A stretch of 64,000 nucleotides of DNA, taken from Paramarasmius palmivorus (Eukaryota > Basidiomycota > Agaricomycetes > Agaricales > Marasmiaceae). The stretch's first letter is position 1. Every line of letters starts with the position of its first letter. The notes below the pieces were generated by a model, which made no database searches, was not told the origin of the DNA, and was given only the letters and a program-made list of their open reading frames with translations. The DNA is taken from positions 310,001 to 374,000 of the forward strand of contig JAYKXP010000045.1 of NCBI GenBank assembly GCA_037176845.1, given 5' to 3'. Positions 48,450-58,977 of this stretch are shown one piece after another. The position numbers and the translations under genes were made by a program.

Positions 48450-48720
48450 ACTATCGATGACACTACACCACTATCCGCCGCTGCTTCAAGGTTTAGCAAC
48501 GTCATCATGCCCAATGCTCCCTTCCGGTTGGGTATCCTGCTCGAGTCCTCAGCACACTACAACTTTACACCCCTTGCCATGCCGACATTCGTTGTAAAAA
48601 GTACACTCGACGCCGTGCACTATCAACAAGGATATCGTTACCATACCTCCTCGCCCGTTCTTCTCGTGCCATTTGAGACGACCAGTGCATATAGGTCCTC
48701 GATGCCTTCTCGCTCTTCAG
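48450..48720 (+). repeat. Dispersed repeat, copy 2
   Basis: Partner of 43305-43560, same orientation and block order, including GTCATCATGCCCAATG and CTATCAACAAGGATAT. It lies between kinase K4 and the GH16 relic, while copy 1 lies between G2 and K3, so the two copies flank the K3/K4 pair. Confidence 0.65.
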
Positions 48721-48809
48721 TGAGCTACGGGAGAGGTAGCATCTTGTTAAATTATCAAGGGAGCTGGCGAGTCGTGGTCGGAGTTTGGGATTGGGATTGG
48801 AACGTATCG

Positions 48810-49090
48810 CCGTGAGGGAAACTCTTCCTCTATTCACCGCAATCCACCGCAATTCCGTCGTCCCTGGTGGCGTTGGAAAGCTGGGCCGGGCATCATTTCT
48901 TGGTTTAAAAGATGCGTGTCCCGTTGGAGAACCAATCATCATACACGCTTGTTATTGTATGGATCTTCTGTATGTCTCAACATTCTCATGTCTCAACGGT
49001 CCCGCGATCTGATGGATATTTCTTAGGTGTGGCCCACGTTTCAAGTTTGGGTGCTAGAATCCCAGACGACAGCACCAGTGCGTTGGGGTC
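48810..49090 (+). pseudogene. GH16-like gene relic 1
   Basis: Weak but ordered remnants of GH16-like exons. A GGAAACTCTTCCTCTATTC segment resembles exon 2 (RENLTF region). CCCGTTGGAGAACCAATCAT followed by GGATCTTCTGTATG aligns with exon 3 (PIGSLIVIDAV ... GCS). After an intron-like ATTTCTTAG comes GTGTGGCCCACGTTT (VWPTF), the start of exon 4. The rest is missing. An equivalent relic precedes G4, so it was duplicated with G3/G4. Confidence 0.55.
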
Positions 49091-49307
49091 GGGGTTGCCA
49101 CTACTCTCTTTCGATCTGTGAGACCGGTTCGAAGCAGCGAGTTACCTGGCTATGTTGTCTGTCGTAATCACCTGCGGAGGAGTGGGCCCAAATTTCAAAC
49201 TGGCTCTCGCACCTCGTTTAATTATGATCAGGTCACTCCCGGGTCAAGTTGATCACGAACAAAATGATACTAACGGGATGCTTGTGATTGTTACCACGAA
49301 ATGTCAG

Positions 49308-49313
49308 TATAAA
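49308..49313 (+). promoter_or_regulatory. TATA box of G3
   Basis: TATAAA about 60 bp before the G3 ATG, preceded by GTGATTGTTACCACGAA; conserved before G4 (56451). Confidence 0.55.
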
Positions 49314-49367
49314 TTTGCTCTCGAGTATGTGTATCCCACTTATATTTTGACGTTTCCAGTACAGCGC

Positions 49368-51218
49368 ATGGGGCTGATCTATATTCTCATACTCCATTCT
49401 CTCGCCTGCGCCAGCTTCGGATTAGCCTCGCAGGCGTATGAGCCTGTGCGAGAGTATGCAGGAAAGGATTTCTTTATGGGATGGGATATTGACGGTATGT
49501 CTCACCTCTTTTCACGGTCTATGGCTGGCACTAATGGAGGATCCACAGTAAACGATTCCTACATTGACCAAAACACCATCCCACAAGAAACCTTCACCTA
49601 TGTGGACTCCTCTACCGGACACGCCATCATCCGTGTTGGTAATACTTCGGACACTGGCTCTATACGCAATGGTTCCGTAAGTACTTACCCCCAACCCGTG
49701 TGGGAGTGAACGTGCGCTAAAGACGTTGATTTTGCAGGTCAGGATCACATCAAAAGACACTTACTCTGTTGGAAATTTGATTCTCATAGATGCTATCAGT
49801 ATACCCAGCTGTTCTGTCAGTTTGTTTCTTCGCAACTCGACGATACCTGCTCAAGCTGACACACGAACTCTATCCAGGTACTGCCTTCGTTTTTAGCACC
49901 AGGATCTGACCTGTCCAGTACTGGTGAACTCCATCTAATCGGGGGGATGGACGGAACGACAGCCAATCAACGTCAGCTTCCAGCCAATTACGTTGAACAG
50001 CCTCAATCTCCCAAAACCTTCGCTACGGACGCAAGCTACAATCATCAAGTCGACTGGAAACTAGACTCGGAAGGTGGAAAAGGAGGTGTTTTTGCTCTGC
50101 GTATTGACGTCGAAGAGGTGGTTATGTGGTTTTGGAATGTGAGTTTTAACTCTTCCTAATCACGACTTCTCGATAGCTGACTGTTGTCATAGCGTCGGGA
50201 CATCCCACCTTCCATAGCACAAGCACAAGCACACGCTGTCTGGGATATCGATCCATCGAGTTGGGGAGAGCCGAAGATGGTATACCCAGCAGCTCGGGAT
50301 GGATCCAATGTCGACCCGGACACTGAGCAGGCACGGTTTAGATCGCAGAAGTTGGTGTTGGGTGTTATAGCCGAGCATGTCGAGGACCGGTAAGTATTGT
50401 GCGTTCACCCTTCGATAATGACTGAATGTTCTTCTAGGACAAGTCAGGGTAAGGGATACGCTAAGACATATGCCGAACCAGGAGAGTGCGCTGTACGTTT
50501 CTGGTTTTCGTCGTTCTCTGCGTCCCACACTGATTGGACCCAGATACAGTCGAACAGCTCCGCGTATTGGGAAATATCTCATATCCGGATCTTTACCCAA
50601 GCCCAGAATCCAGGGCAAAAACCCGAGCGGCAGCTGTTGGCAAGGAGATCACAGGCTGGCATGGATATTACGAGTTCGAAAACAACCTCGAGCTCCTCTC
50701 TCAGCCTTATTATCCCTTCGAATGGCACCGCCTGGGCATCGATATCTTTCAGTATATTTGATCCAACCATTGAAACCTCCCAAGTACCAACAATAACGTC
50801 AACAGACGCCCCAGTGGTCACTCAGGGTGACACTGAGCCAACTGCTGTCGTTGCTACTGTGACTACCACTTCCGTCTTAGACGGCTCGGGGGACGGAACG
50901 GGGACTAGTTCTGCAACTTCATCCCAAACCGAGCAAAATTCCGAAGTTACATCAACCGTGCTCAATGCCACCCTTGGTGGTAGTGCTAGGTCGATCACGG
51001 TGACATTTGGCGAGGGAGGTGCAGACCTCGTTTCGTTCGCTGGTGCACCAGTGGATGGGGCTATTACGAGTACGGTGACCGGTACGCTTGGTTTCAGTTC
51101 TGGAGTTGATGGAACATCGACATCGTCGTCTTCCAGTGCACCGGTGAACGCCGGTTCTGTGACGGGGGTTGATATTCTGGTAATGGTTGTAGGATCGCTC
51201 TTGCTGGTGCAGTGGTAG
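49368..51218 (+). CDS. GH16-like surface protein G3, acid/base Glu missing
   Basis: Signal peptide from 49368 (MGLIYILILHSLACASFGLA), then YEPVREYAGKDFFMGWDI, GHAIIRVGNTS, ITSKDTYSVGNLILIDAI, LPSFLAPGSDL, GELHLIGGMDGTTANQ, GGVFALRIDVEEVVMWFWN, WGEPKMVYPAA and SAYWEISHIRIFTQ. In the catalytic strand the nucleophile-position Glu is kept, Asp is His and the acid/base Glu is Gly. The HTDPGC strand seen in G2 and G5 is replaced. An internal 61-nt intron (GTACGT...ATACAG near 50.49-50.56 kb) is readable in frame. The Ser/Thr-rich tail contains ATLGGSARSITVTFGEGG and ends VTGVDILVMVVGSLLLVQW, a likely GPI signal. Closest relative in the window is G4, from a segmental duplication. Confidence 0.87.
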
Positions 51219-52824
51219 GTAGCTGTCCAACATTTATCGATATTGGTCGTGGGTATTAGGGTTACATATCGTATACAGACCCTGATTTATAGCCAAGGGT
51301 AGATAAGAGTAGTGTCTGACGGCGTAGTGCATGACTCGGAAGTAGTACTCTGTTGTTGCAACTTTTGAACTATGCTTTCTCTCCATCTCGACGCTGCTAT
51401 TTGCTTGCCATGAGCTGTAATTAACGCGTGAAGACTAGAAATACTACGAACCTCGAGGAAGGTCAGCAAGGCCAGGTGTACGCAAGGCTCTGACTTTTCA
51501 GATCTTCAGAATTCTGAGGATGGTATTGTGGATAAATCAGATAGGCGATAATGTGGTGTCAACCAGCCTTTCTACAGCGCCCCCAGGTCTTTCTTCTGAG
51601 AATCAAATCAACTTGTTCGAGAGATATGAAGGCCTGTGCGTGAACCCGACGATGTCGGTAACAGCTCTTAAGGAACTCCTATTTCGCCGTGGTGTATATA
51701 GCTGCTCGATGCGAACATGATTTAGTACCACTACCAGGAAAAGCAGAAAGGTCCAGAACGCACCACAACCACCAACACTGTTTTCTCCCAACCTTCAAAG
51801 CTTCACAACCCAACGTGACATGACTCGAAAACGTCAAGGATAGTTTCGCGGATGCGTAAACCTTGTACGAGGCTCATTCTCTTCTGGCCCGTGCAAAGGA
51901 GGTTTGAAGGTCAGATGCGGTGAGATGCCAATGGGTCGAGGGAAAAGAGACAGGCACGTGCATTCTGGAACCAATACTCTCTTCACCCCCATCACCACCG
52001 ACCAGTTACATGGAGCTCTAGTAGCGCACTCCCTCTTGACAATTGGACTGCACCGCCCACTTCTTCGTTATCCCCTGGGTATCATCGCAATCGTCAATAC
52101 ATGCGCCGTAGTGATAGGCTATAACATCCTGCATTTCCATCCGAACCATCATTTGCTCCTTCACCCCCGCTTTCTTCAGCCTTGCCTCGCCTTCACATGT
52201 GGGAAAAGACTAGCATATGTCGGAGCGCTCTGTAGCTCGTAGGCGCACCGGAGGAATGCATATTGATTCTATGGGAATTTTGGGACCTTGCAAACGGGAA
52301 TGCGGAGCAAGGGCTTGAATTAGACATTTTTGACGCGCGTTTGGACTCGCATTCCTCGGCTCCCGCACAAGTCGCCTCTTGGTATCATTGCTGTCTACAA
52401 CACGTCACTATGAACCGAACACGCATTCTTTCCTCTCCATCTCACTCTCGAGGTGGGCGTTCAAACAGGAGCAGGAGACATTGGTACCACAAATGATAGA
52501 TGCGAGGAGGCCACTCGAGATGCCGGAGAAGGTGTGATGTGTATCAGGATTGGGGAGTTCGAGAGCTCGGGAGTAGTGGGATTTTTTGTTTAGGAGCGAG
52601 GACGCATTGAAGGCCAACATCTGCGGTGATGTGTAACCCAAAGTCCTGGAATAGGCACGGTAGTTTCCGTTCCTCCCAATGCACAGGAAACTGCCATACG
52701 TCTAGCGCCCTTCCATCCAAAGCGCCCGTCCTTGCGCCATGGATAGAAACATTTTCACAGGCCCACCCCACAGCTTCTATTCCAAACCGTGTAGGACACG
52801 AGTTTTGGTTTGCTGCCTTCCACC

Positions 52825-54343
52825 ATGAGCTACTACGAGGACGATCTCCAGGTGCTCCAGTATGTACTGCACGAAAGTGAACAAGCGTATCGAAGGCTAC
52901 TGGCATTAAAAGGAAACCTTGCGCAGTCCAGGTTGGATTGGCTACAGCATGTAGGCCGTTTCCCTATCTTCTCAGTCTGCGCGCTCAAACACCTGATAAG
53001 CATATCGACGCCCCAGGGATCTCAACAAGTCTACGCACCTCGATATGTAAAACGATGGTCCGCCTTTCGAAAAGATCTGGACTTGCCCCAAGCTGCTTGA
53101 CGATTCGAGGGGTGAAAAAGCTCGGAGAACATCCCGTCACTGGTGGTGGATTTGGTGATATCTGGAAAGGGCTTCTTGGGAGAAATCGGCTCGTATGCTT
53201 GAAGGTAGTGAAGATTTATCTCACATCGGATGTGAAGAAAATCCTCAAGGTGTGTCTCGCATTGTTCAGGGCGTTCGTAGACTTATCAGAATCAACAGGA
53301 GTACCTGCGCGAAGCAATTATCTGGCGACAGCTCAAACACCCAAACCTCCTTCCTTGTTTGGGGTTATACTACCTTGACGATTCAAGTAAACAAATCTGC
53401 CTGGTATCGCCTTGGATGGAAAACGGAAACCTCGTGGACTTCCTACGTGCTCAACCTCGAAAGTCTGTTGACCGTATCCGGTTGATGCACGATATTGCGA
53501 GCGGACTGTCCTACTTGCACAGGTCGAATATAGTTCATGGTGACCTCAAAGGCGTCAGTAACAGTTCACGTGAATCCGTATCCGGCTGACGCTAACCATC
53601 CAGGCAAACGTCCTCATAACACGTTCTCATAGGGCTTGCATCGCCGATTTTGGGCTATCCCGCGTCTCGGATTCTCTTGTTCCCCAAGTAACGACCACCG
53701 CTGACCAAACAGGTGGGAGTGCCAGATGGAGTGCTCCGGAGATACACAATGGACAATCATCGACAAAGAAGAGCGACATTTATTCGTGTGGTTGTCTCTT
53801 CTATGAGGTACGTGGAACAGTGTCATATAGGTGTAACGCCAAGATGATCAACTTTGACCTTAGGTTGTCACAGGCCTCCCTCCATTTCATAACATAACCA
53901 GAGATATAGCGATTGTAATGGCGGTTTTGCGAGGGAAACGTCCTTCCAGACCTGAATCTATCGACGTACCTGATAGGTTGTGGGCACTCCTGGAGAACTG
54001 CTGGGATGCAGAACCCACGGCACGACCTACTGTAGACGGTATACTCAAGCGTCTGCCTGGTGGAGTCATCCCAGCTGAAGATTGGGACGAAATGCTATTC
54101 ACTCAACTGCGTAGAAATGTCACGGTTGGAGGTAATCAACATCCTAGGTCTAGGGCGCGGGGTGAACGACAGCATATTTCTGCTTTGCTCATGGCTAACC
54201 CCAGAGTACAAGATAATGAAGGATGGCGTCCCCAGTACAGAGGGGAATGGGAGTTCGCATCACCATCATCATGGGGGAGTTACTCTGGATGGGATGTGGA
54301 GGACAGGGATGGCAGATGGGGTTGGTCTTCACACTGGGACTAA
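52825..54343 (+). CDS. HGD-type TKL-like kinase K5
   Basis: Closest paralogue of K1, sharing promoter, leader and kinase exons, but without eIF4G. Exons 52825-52950, 53001-53249, 53299-53553, 53604-53807 and 53864-54343 join in phase for 437 residues. Leader: AYRRLLALKG ... QSRLDWLQH. Kinase: GGGFGDIWKG, VCLKVVKIY, IVHGDLKG with ANVL after the intron, IADFGLSRV, RWSAPEIHNG, CLFYE then VVTGLPPFH, ENCWDAEPTARPTVDGIL. The last exon continues past the EDWDEMLFTQLRRN block into a Trp/Arg/Ser-rich tail (WGSYSGWDVEDRDGRWGW) with no domain I know. K5 is a natural comparison for what K1 looked like before the fusion. Confidence 0.87.
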
Positions 54344-54447
54344 GTACCTGTCGCGGTAGAGTCCCACTGCTGTCCCCTAGCATCAGGTGTGTTTGCGGTT
54401 TCATTCATCTCGGTTGCTGAAGACGAAGTCACTATTTGTTTAGAACT

Positions 54448-54826
54448 TACAGCGCTTGTAATAATTGTAGAATGGTTACCAGCTTTTGCCCCATTGCGCC
54501 TTTGTTTATGGTAAACAAAACCCGCCCCACCAGTCGGGATCCCGACACTTGTGCGCCTCCCGCTATGCTTCACATTTGGACCATTCAAGACATATTAGGT
54601 TCAGTCTTGTATGAATTGAAAGGATTCTGGGATTTCCGGGGCTTGGTGGGCTGCAGAAAGGCAATGTCGAGGGTCGTCGCAGGCGGTTGCCAGTTGGGAG
54701 GCATGGTGTTCCGGTGGGACCAATGACGCCATCCTTTCCGGAATTGGTAGCATTCTTGTTTGTCGTCAACAAAGGCGCAAGGACGTAAAACTTGAAAACT
54801 ATTCTAGAATTATTACAAGCGCTGTA
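54448..54826. mobile_element. Short TIR element with TA flanks (MITE-like)
   Basis: A 25-bp terminal inverted repeat, one mismatch, bounds the element: left CAGCGCTTGTAATAATTGTA at 54450 onward, right TTATTACAAGCGCTG ending 54824. Both ends are flanked by TA, the target-site duplication typical of Tc1/mariner elements. The interior (about 330 bp) has no transposase frame, so it is non-autonomous. It lies about 100 bp after the K5 stop codon. Confidence 0.7.
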
Positions 54827-54837
54827 TCAGAATTCGC

Positions 54838-54943
54838 CCGGCCGGCTTTTCAGCGCTTTTTTTGCCGATTTAGGCTGTATTTCGGCGATTTTTGGTCTAA
54901 AGAGCGCCAAAACGCGGCAAAAAGTGTGAAAACAGGCCGGTCG
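54838..54943. repeat. Imperfect inverted repeat
   Basis: Left arm GGCCGGCTTTTCAGCGCTTT then TTTGCCGATTT; right arm reads in reverse complement as GACCGGCCTGTTTTCACACT then TTTTGCCGCGTTTTGGCGC. Loop of about 30 bp. It lies 12 bp from the TIR element and could be a second nested element or hairpin. Not coding. Confidence 0.55.
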
Positions 54944-56024
54944 AGTGCTCACTAAATCAAACCTTCAAATGGATGCTGCCTATGATCCTCCATCGTTTCA
55001 TATGTAACTTATTATTCTTTACATTTGTTACATATATGTACTATCCTTGATCTGCTTTGTCTATCAATTATATGGAGAGCCCTTCAATACGATTCAGTAT
55101 TCTACTTCTTGAAATTTGTCGTAGCTGTCGGGCCGGCGGCTCCGCTTTGTCCACCGAGTCCTTCCGTCTTTCTGCACAACCATCCATATCGTTATTGAAC
55201 ACAGACGCTGCGAGTCCAGCCTATCCCTTTTCGACTCAACAGGGCTCAACTAATCGTCTTTGTCGGGTTTTTGGTTGGTTTTACGTTTTGTCGAGGGGCA
55301 TTTGTTTTGTTTTATGGTGCGTTTTCCTCTTTTAGCGCTTCGGTCGTAGGTTTACTGGCCTCCTCACAAGAATGCCTTTCACCCCCGTCTAAACACGAAT
55401 AACTCGCGCTCTTTCCCTCAGAATCACACGTCCCTAGTAGAGCTCATCCTCAGCGGCGTGGTGAGGACTGGCGGGTTAGAATGGGATTTACGGATTCCGA
55501 CATGATCATGCTGGTCAATGCATCGATATTGACATGGACATCGTCTTGTCGCTTATCCTCTACTCAACGCCATCATGTCTCGTTTCAATTCAGCGTTCAC
55601 TTGGGTTCGGAACTTCTTCTTTTAGTCGACACATTCACACTGAGGATAGGAGAGGTAGCGAATGTCATCGAGTTGAGCTATTGGCAGAGTTGATGCATGA
55701 TGGGTCGTGTTCAGAGTTTGAATCAGCCCGCTTGCAAGTGACACCAAGCTCAACCCGCCCGGCAACTCTTCTGCTGCTTCGAGTGCAGTTGAAAATTTGG
55801 GTGTTTGGGGCGTTTTTGATACGGGACCTGGACTGGTGAGATGCGGGGGAATGAAGGAACGAGGTGGTCTGGATTCGCCGGTGCTGTTGCAATCGGTCAC
55901 ACATATACAAAGGCAGCTTAACTGCTATCACCCAAGATACATCTGCTACGGCACACGTACCTTTCACGAGGCACATATGCACACCTCAAGCTACCCATAG
56001 CCCGCCATCATCTCGACGTCGTAG
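54944..56024. other. Intergenic, no recognised gene
   Basis: About 1.1 kb. Frames of 90-100 codons occur without motifs I know. No RNA gene seen. Confidence 0.45.
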
Positions 56025-56029
56025 CAAGG

Positions 56030-56316
56030 GGAAATCTTCCTCTATTCATCGCAACTCCTCAGGTACAGCTCTCTTCCCTTGGCGGCTTCCGGAAGCTGAG
56101 CAGGGCGCCATTTCAGGTCAAAACCGTCCTGAAGGATGCGCATACCGTCATGTCGTCGGAGAAATGATGATCATAGAGGCCCTGTATGAGTCTGTATGTA
56201 TCATTAACCTCATCTTTCAACCGCTTCACCATCTGATGGATATTTTCCAGGTATGGGCCACATTTTGGGCCCCAGGATCTGAGCTCCGAGTCAGATTGCC
56301 GCACCACTGGTCTTGA
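56030..56316 (+). pseudogene. GH16-like gene relic 2
   Basis: Counterpart of relic 1. GTCGGAGAAATGATGATCAT followed by GAGTCTGTATGT stands where exon 3 (VGxLIVIDA ... CS) would be. After TATTTTCCAG an open stretch VWATFWAPGSELR matches the start of exon 4 (VWPTFWTLGTELG of G5). The catalytic strand and everything after it are missing or unrecognisable. Confidence 0.6.
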
Positions 56317-56450
56317 GGTCGAGGTTACTACTACTCTTTTTTCCATCTCATATCTTTGTCTGATCATAATCAGATCGTTCTCGTGGGTCAAGCTGAACAC
56401 GAACAAATGATACAAAAGGGATGATCGTGATTGTAACCACGAACTGTGAG

Positions 56451-56456
56451 TATAAA
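56451..56456 (+). promoter_or_regulatory. TATA box of G4
   Basis: TATAAA 69 bp before the G4 ATG, in the same context as the G3 box (GTGATTGTAACCACGAA upstream). Confidence 0.55.
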
Positions 56457-56519
56457 TCCACTGTGGAGTATGTGTATAACACTAATCGTACTTTGACACA
56501 TCCTCTAGATTCTAAGCCC

Positions 56520-58480
56520 ATGAGGTTGATCTACATTCTCATCTTCCGCTCTCTTGCATGCGCCAGTTTCGGATTAGCATCGCAGGCGTATGAGCCTGTG
56601 CGAGAGTATGCAGGAAAGGATTTCTTTATGGGGTGGGATATTGACGGTATGTCTCACCTCTTTTTACTATGGTTGGCCCTGACGGAGATCCACAGCAAAC
56701 GTTTCCTACATCGACCAAGACGCCACCCCACAAGAAATCCTCACCTATGTGGACTCCTCTACCGGACACGCTATCATCCGCGCTGGTAATACTTTGGACA
56801 GTGGCTCCGTACACGGTGGTTCCGTGAGTACCACGAAGTCGTCTCGGAGCTAATATGCGCTAAAAATGTCATTTTTGCAGGTCAGGATCACGTCAAAAGG
56901 CACATACTCTGTTGGAAATTTGATTCTAATAGATGCTATCAACATACCCAACTGTTCTGTCAGTTTGTTTGTTCTCAACATGATAATACCTGCTCGAGCT
57001 GACACACGAACTCTATCCAGGTACTGCCTTCGTTTTTAGCACCAGGATCTGACCTGTCCGGTACTGGTGAATTCCGTCTAATTGGCGGGATAGACGGAAC
57101 GACAGCCAATCAACGACAGCCTCCAGCCAATTACGTTGAACAGCCTCAATCTCCCAAAGCCCTCGCTACGGACGCAAACTGCAACCATCAAATCGACTGG
57201 AAACTAGACTCAGAACGTGGAAAAGGAGGTGTTTTTGCACTGCGGATTGATGTCGATGAGATGGTTATGTGGTTTTGGAATGTAAGTTTTAAACTCTCCT
57301 TGATCGCGACTTCTCCAAAGTTGACTAGTTTCTGTTCATCTCCCTTTCATAGCATCAGGACATCCCATCTTCTATAGCCCAAGCACAAGTACACGCACTC
57401 TGGGATATCGATTCATCGAGTTGGGGAGAGCCGAAGATGGTATATCCAGCAGCTCGGGATGGATACGATGTCAAACTGGACACTGAGCAGGCACGGTTTA
57501 GACCGCAGAAGTTGGTGCTGGGTGTTGCAGTCGAACACGTCGGGGACCGGTAAGCATCGTGCGTTCACCCTTCGATAATGACTAAATGTTCTTCTAGGAC
57601 AAGTCAGGGTAAGGGATACGCTAAGACATATGCCGAACCAGGAGAGTGCGCTGTACGTTTCTGGTTCTCGTCATTCTCTGCGTCCCACACTGACTGGTCC
57701 CAGATACAGTCGAACGGCTCCGCGTATTGGGAGATATCCCATATCCGGATCTTTGCCCAAGCCCAGAATCCAGGGCAAAAACCCGAGCGGCAGCTGTTGG
57801 CAAGGAGATCACAGGCTGGCATGGATATTACGAGTTCGAAAACAACCTCAATCTCCTCTCTCAGCCTTATTGTTCCTTCGGGTCTGAATTTCAGCACCAT
57901 TGTGGTGATGCGACCCCCACGTCCTACGTTATTTAATCCTACAACGCCAACTTCTTCCAGTGTTACTAGCACTACTGTGACGAGCATGGCCACTTTCGGT
58001 ATATTTGATCCGGCCATCGAAACCTCCCAAGTGCCAACGTCAACGTCAACAGACGCCTCAGTGATTACTCAGGGTGACATTGGACCAACTGTGACGACCA
58101 GTACGACTTCTAGCCAAGGTCATTCGGAGAACAGATTGGGGATTAGTTCCTCAACTACGTCCCAAGCCGGTCAGGATTCCGAGATCACATCGACTGTGCC
58201 CAATGTCACCCTTGGTGGTAGTGCCAGGTCGATTACGGTGACATTTGGCGAAGGAGGTGCAGGTCTCGTTTCATTCGCCGGTTCTTCAGTGTCGCTAGTG
58301 GATGGGGCTATTACGAGTACCATGACCGGTAGCTCTGGTTCTGGCACGCCTAGTTCCAGTTCTCGAGTTGTTGATGGAACACCGACATCGCTGACGTCTG
58401 GTGCACTGGTGAATACCGATTTTGTGACGGGTGTTGATGTTCTGGTAGTGGTTGTAGGATCGCTCTTGCTAATGCAGTAG
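56520..58480 (+). CDS. GH16-like surface protein G4, acid/base Glu missing
   Basis: Duplicate of G3. Signal peptide from 56520 (MRLIYILIFRSLACASFGLA), then the same opening YEPVREYAGKDFFMGWDI. Later exons: ANVSYIDQDATPQE, VRITSKGTYSVGNLILIDAI, LPSFLAPGSDL, GEFRLIGGIDGTTANQ, GGVFALRIDVDEMVMWFWN, WGEPKMVYPAA and SAYWEISHIRIFAQ. In the catalytic strand Asp is Arg and the acid/base Glu is Gly. The tail is longer than in G3 and more like G1 at one point (VVMRPPRPTLFNPTT against VMRPPHPSLFNPTT), so tail segments have been kept or exchanged between paralogues. It contains VTLGGSARSITVTFGEGG and ends GVDVLVVVVGSLLLMQ. Stop TAG at 58478-58480. No lesion seen. Confidence 0.87.
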
Positions 58481-58885
58481 TAGCTGATTAACGTTTCTCG
58501 ATGTTGCTCGTGCGCATTAGAGCTACATATCGTATGTGGATCCTGGTTTATGTAAATAAGAGTAGTATCTGACGGCGTAGTGCATGACTCGGTAGTACTC
58601 TGTTGCTGCAACTTTTGAGCTGTGCTTTCTCTCCGACCTGGTACTGCTAAGTATTTGCTTGCCATGAGCTGTAATTAACACATGAAGACTAGGAATACGA
58701 ACCTCAAGGAAGGTCAGCAAGGCCAGGTGTGTACGCAACGTTCTGACTCTGCAGATCTTCAGAGTTCTGAGAATGGTATTGTGGACATCGGACAGGCGAT
58801 AATGTGATGTCAACCAGTCTTTCTACAATGCTCCCAGGTCTCTCCTCTGTGAATTGAGTCAACTTCTCCAAGAAATATGAAGGCC

Positions 58886-58977
58886 GGTGCGTGAACCCAA
58901 CAATGTCGATGACAACTCTTGAAGAACTCCGGTGCGCGATCCCAACAATGTCCGTGACAGCTCTTGAGGAGATTCGG
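58886..58977 (+). repeat. Local tandem duplication (about 44 bp, two units)
   Basis: Two adjacent units each with GGTGCG(T/C)GA, CCCAACAATGTC and (A/G)CTCTTGA. The matching place in the left block (about 51636-51685) has one unit, so the second arose after the 3.3 kb duplication. Confidence 0.6.

Larger units (their letters stand above)
48810..52140 (+). repeat. Segmental duplication, left copy (relic + G3 + flank)
   Basis: Block of about 3.3 kb duplicated at about 56025-59431: GH16 relic, TATA box, complete GH16-like gene and about 0.9 kb of 3' flank, in the same order and orientation. The 3' limit is sharp: both copies share GATAGGCTATAACATCC and TTTCCAT, then diverge. Confidence 0.85.

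Noticed and set aside
52951..53001. Apparent frameshift at the first K5 intron
   Set aside because: It appears only if the acceptor is placed at CCCCAG; using the earlier GATAAG acceptor (as GATTAG in K1) restores the frame and the conserved IDxPxI linker.
54060..54120. K5 as another kinase fused to a translation factor
   Set aside because: After its LRRN block K5 continues into a Trp/Arg-rich tail with no eIF4G-like residues; the fusion is only in K1.
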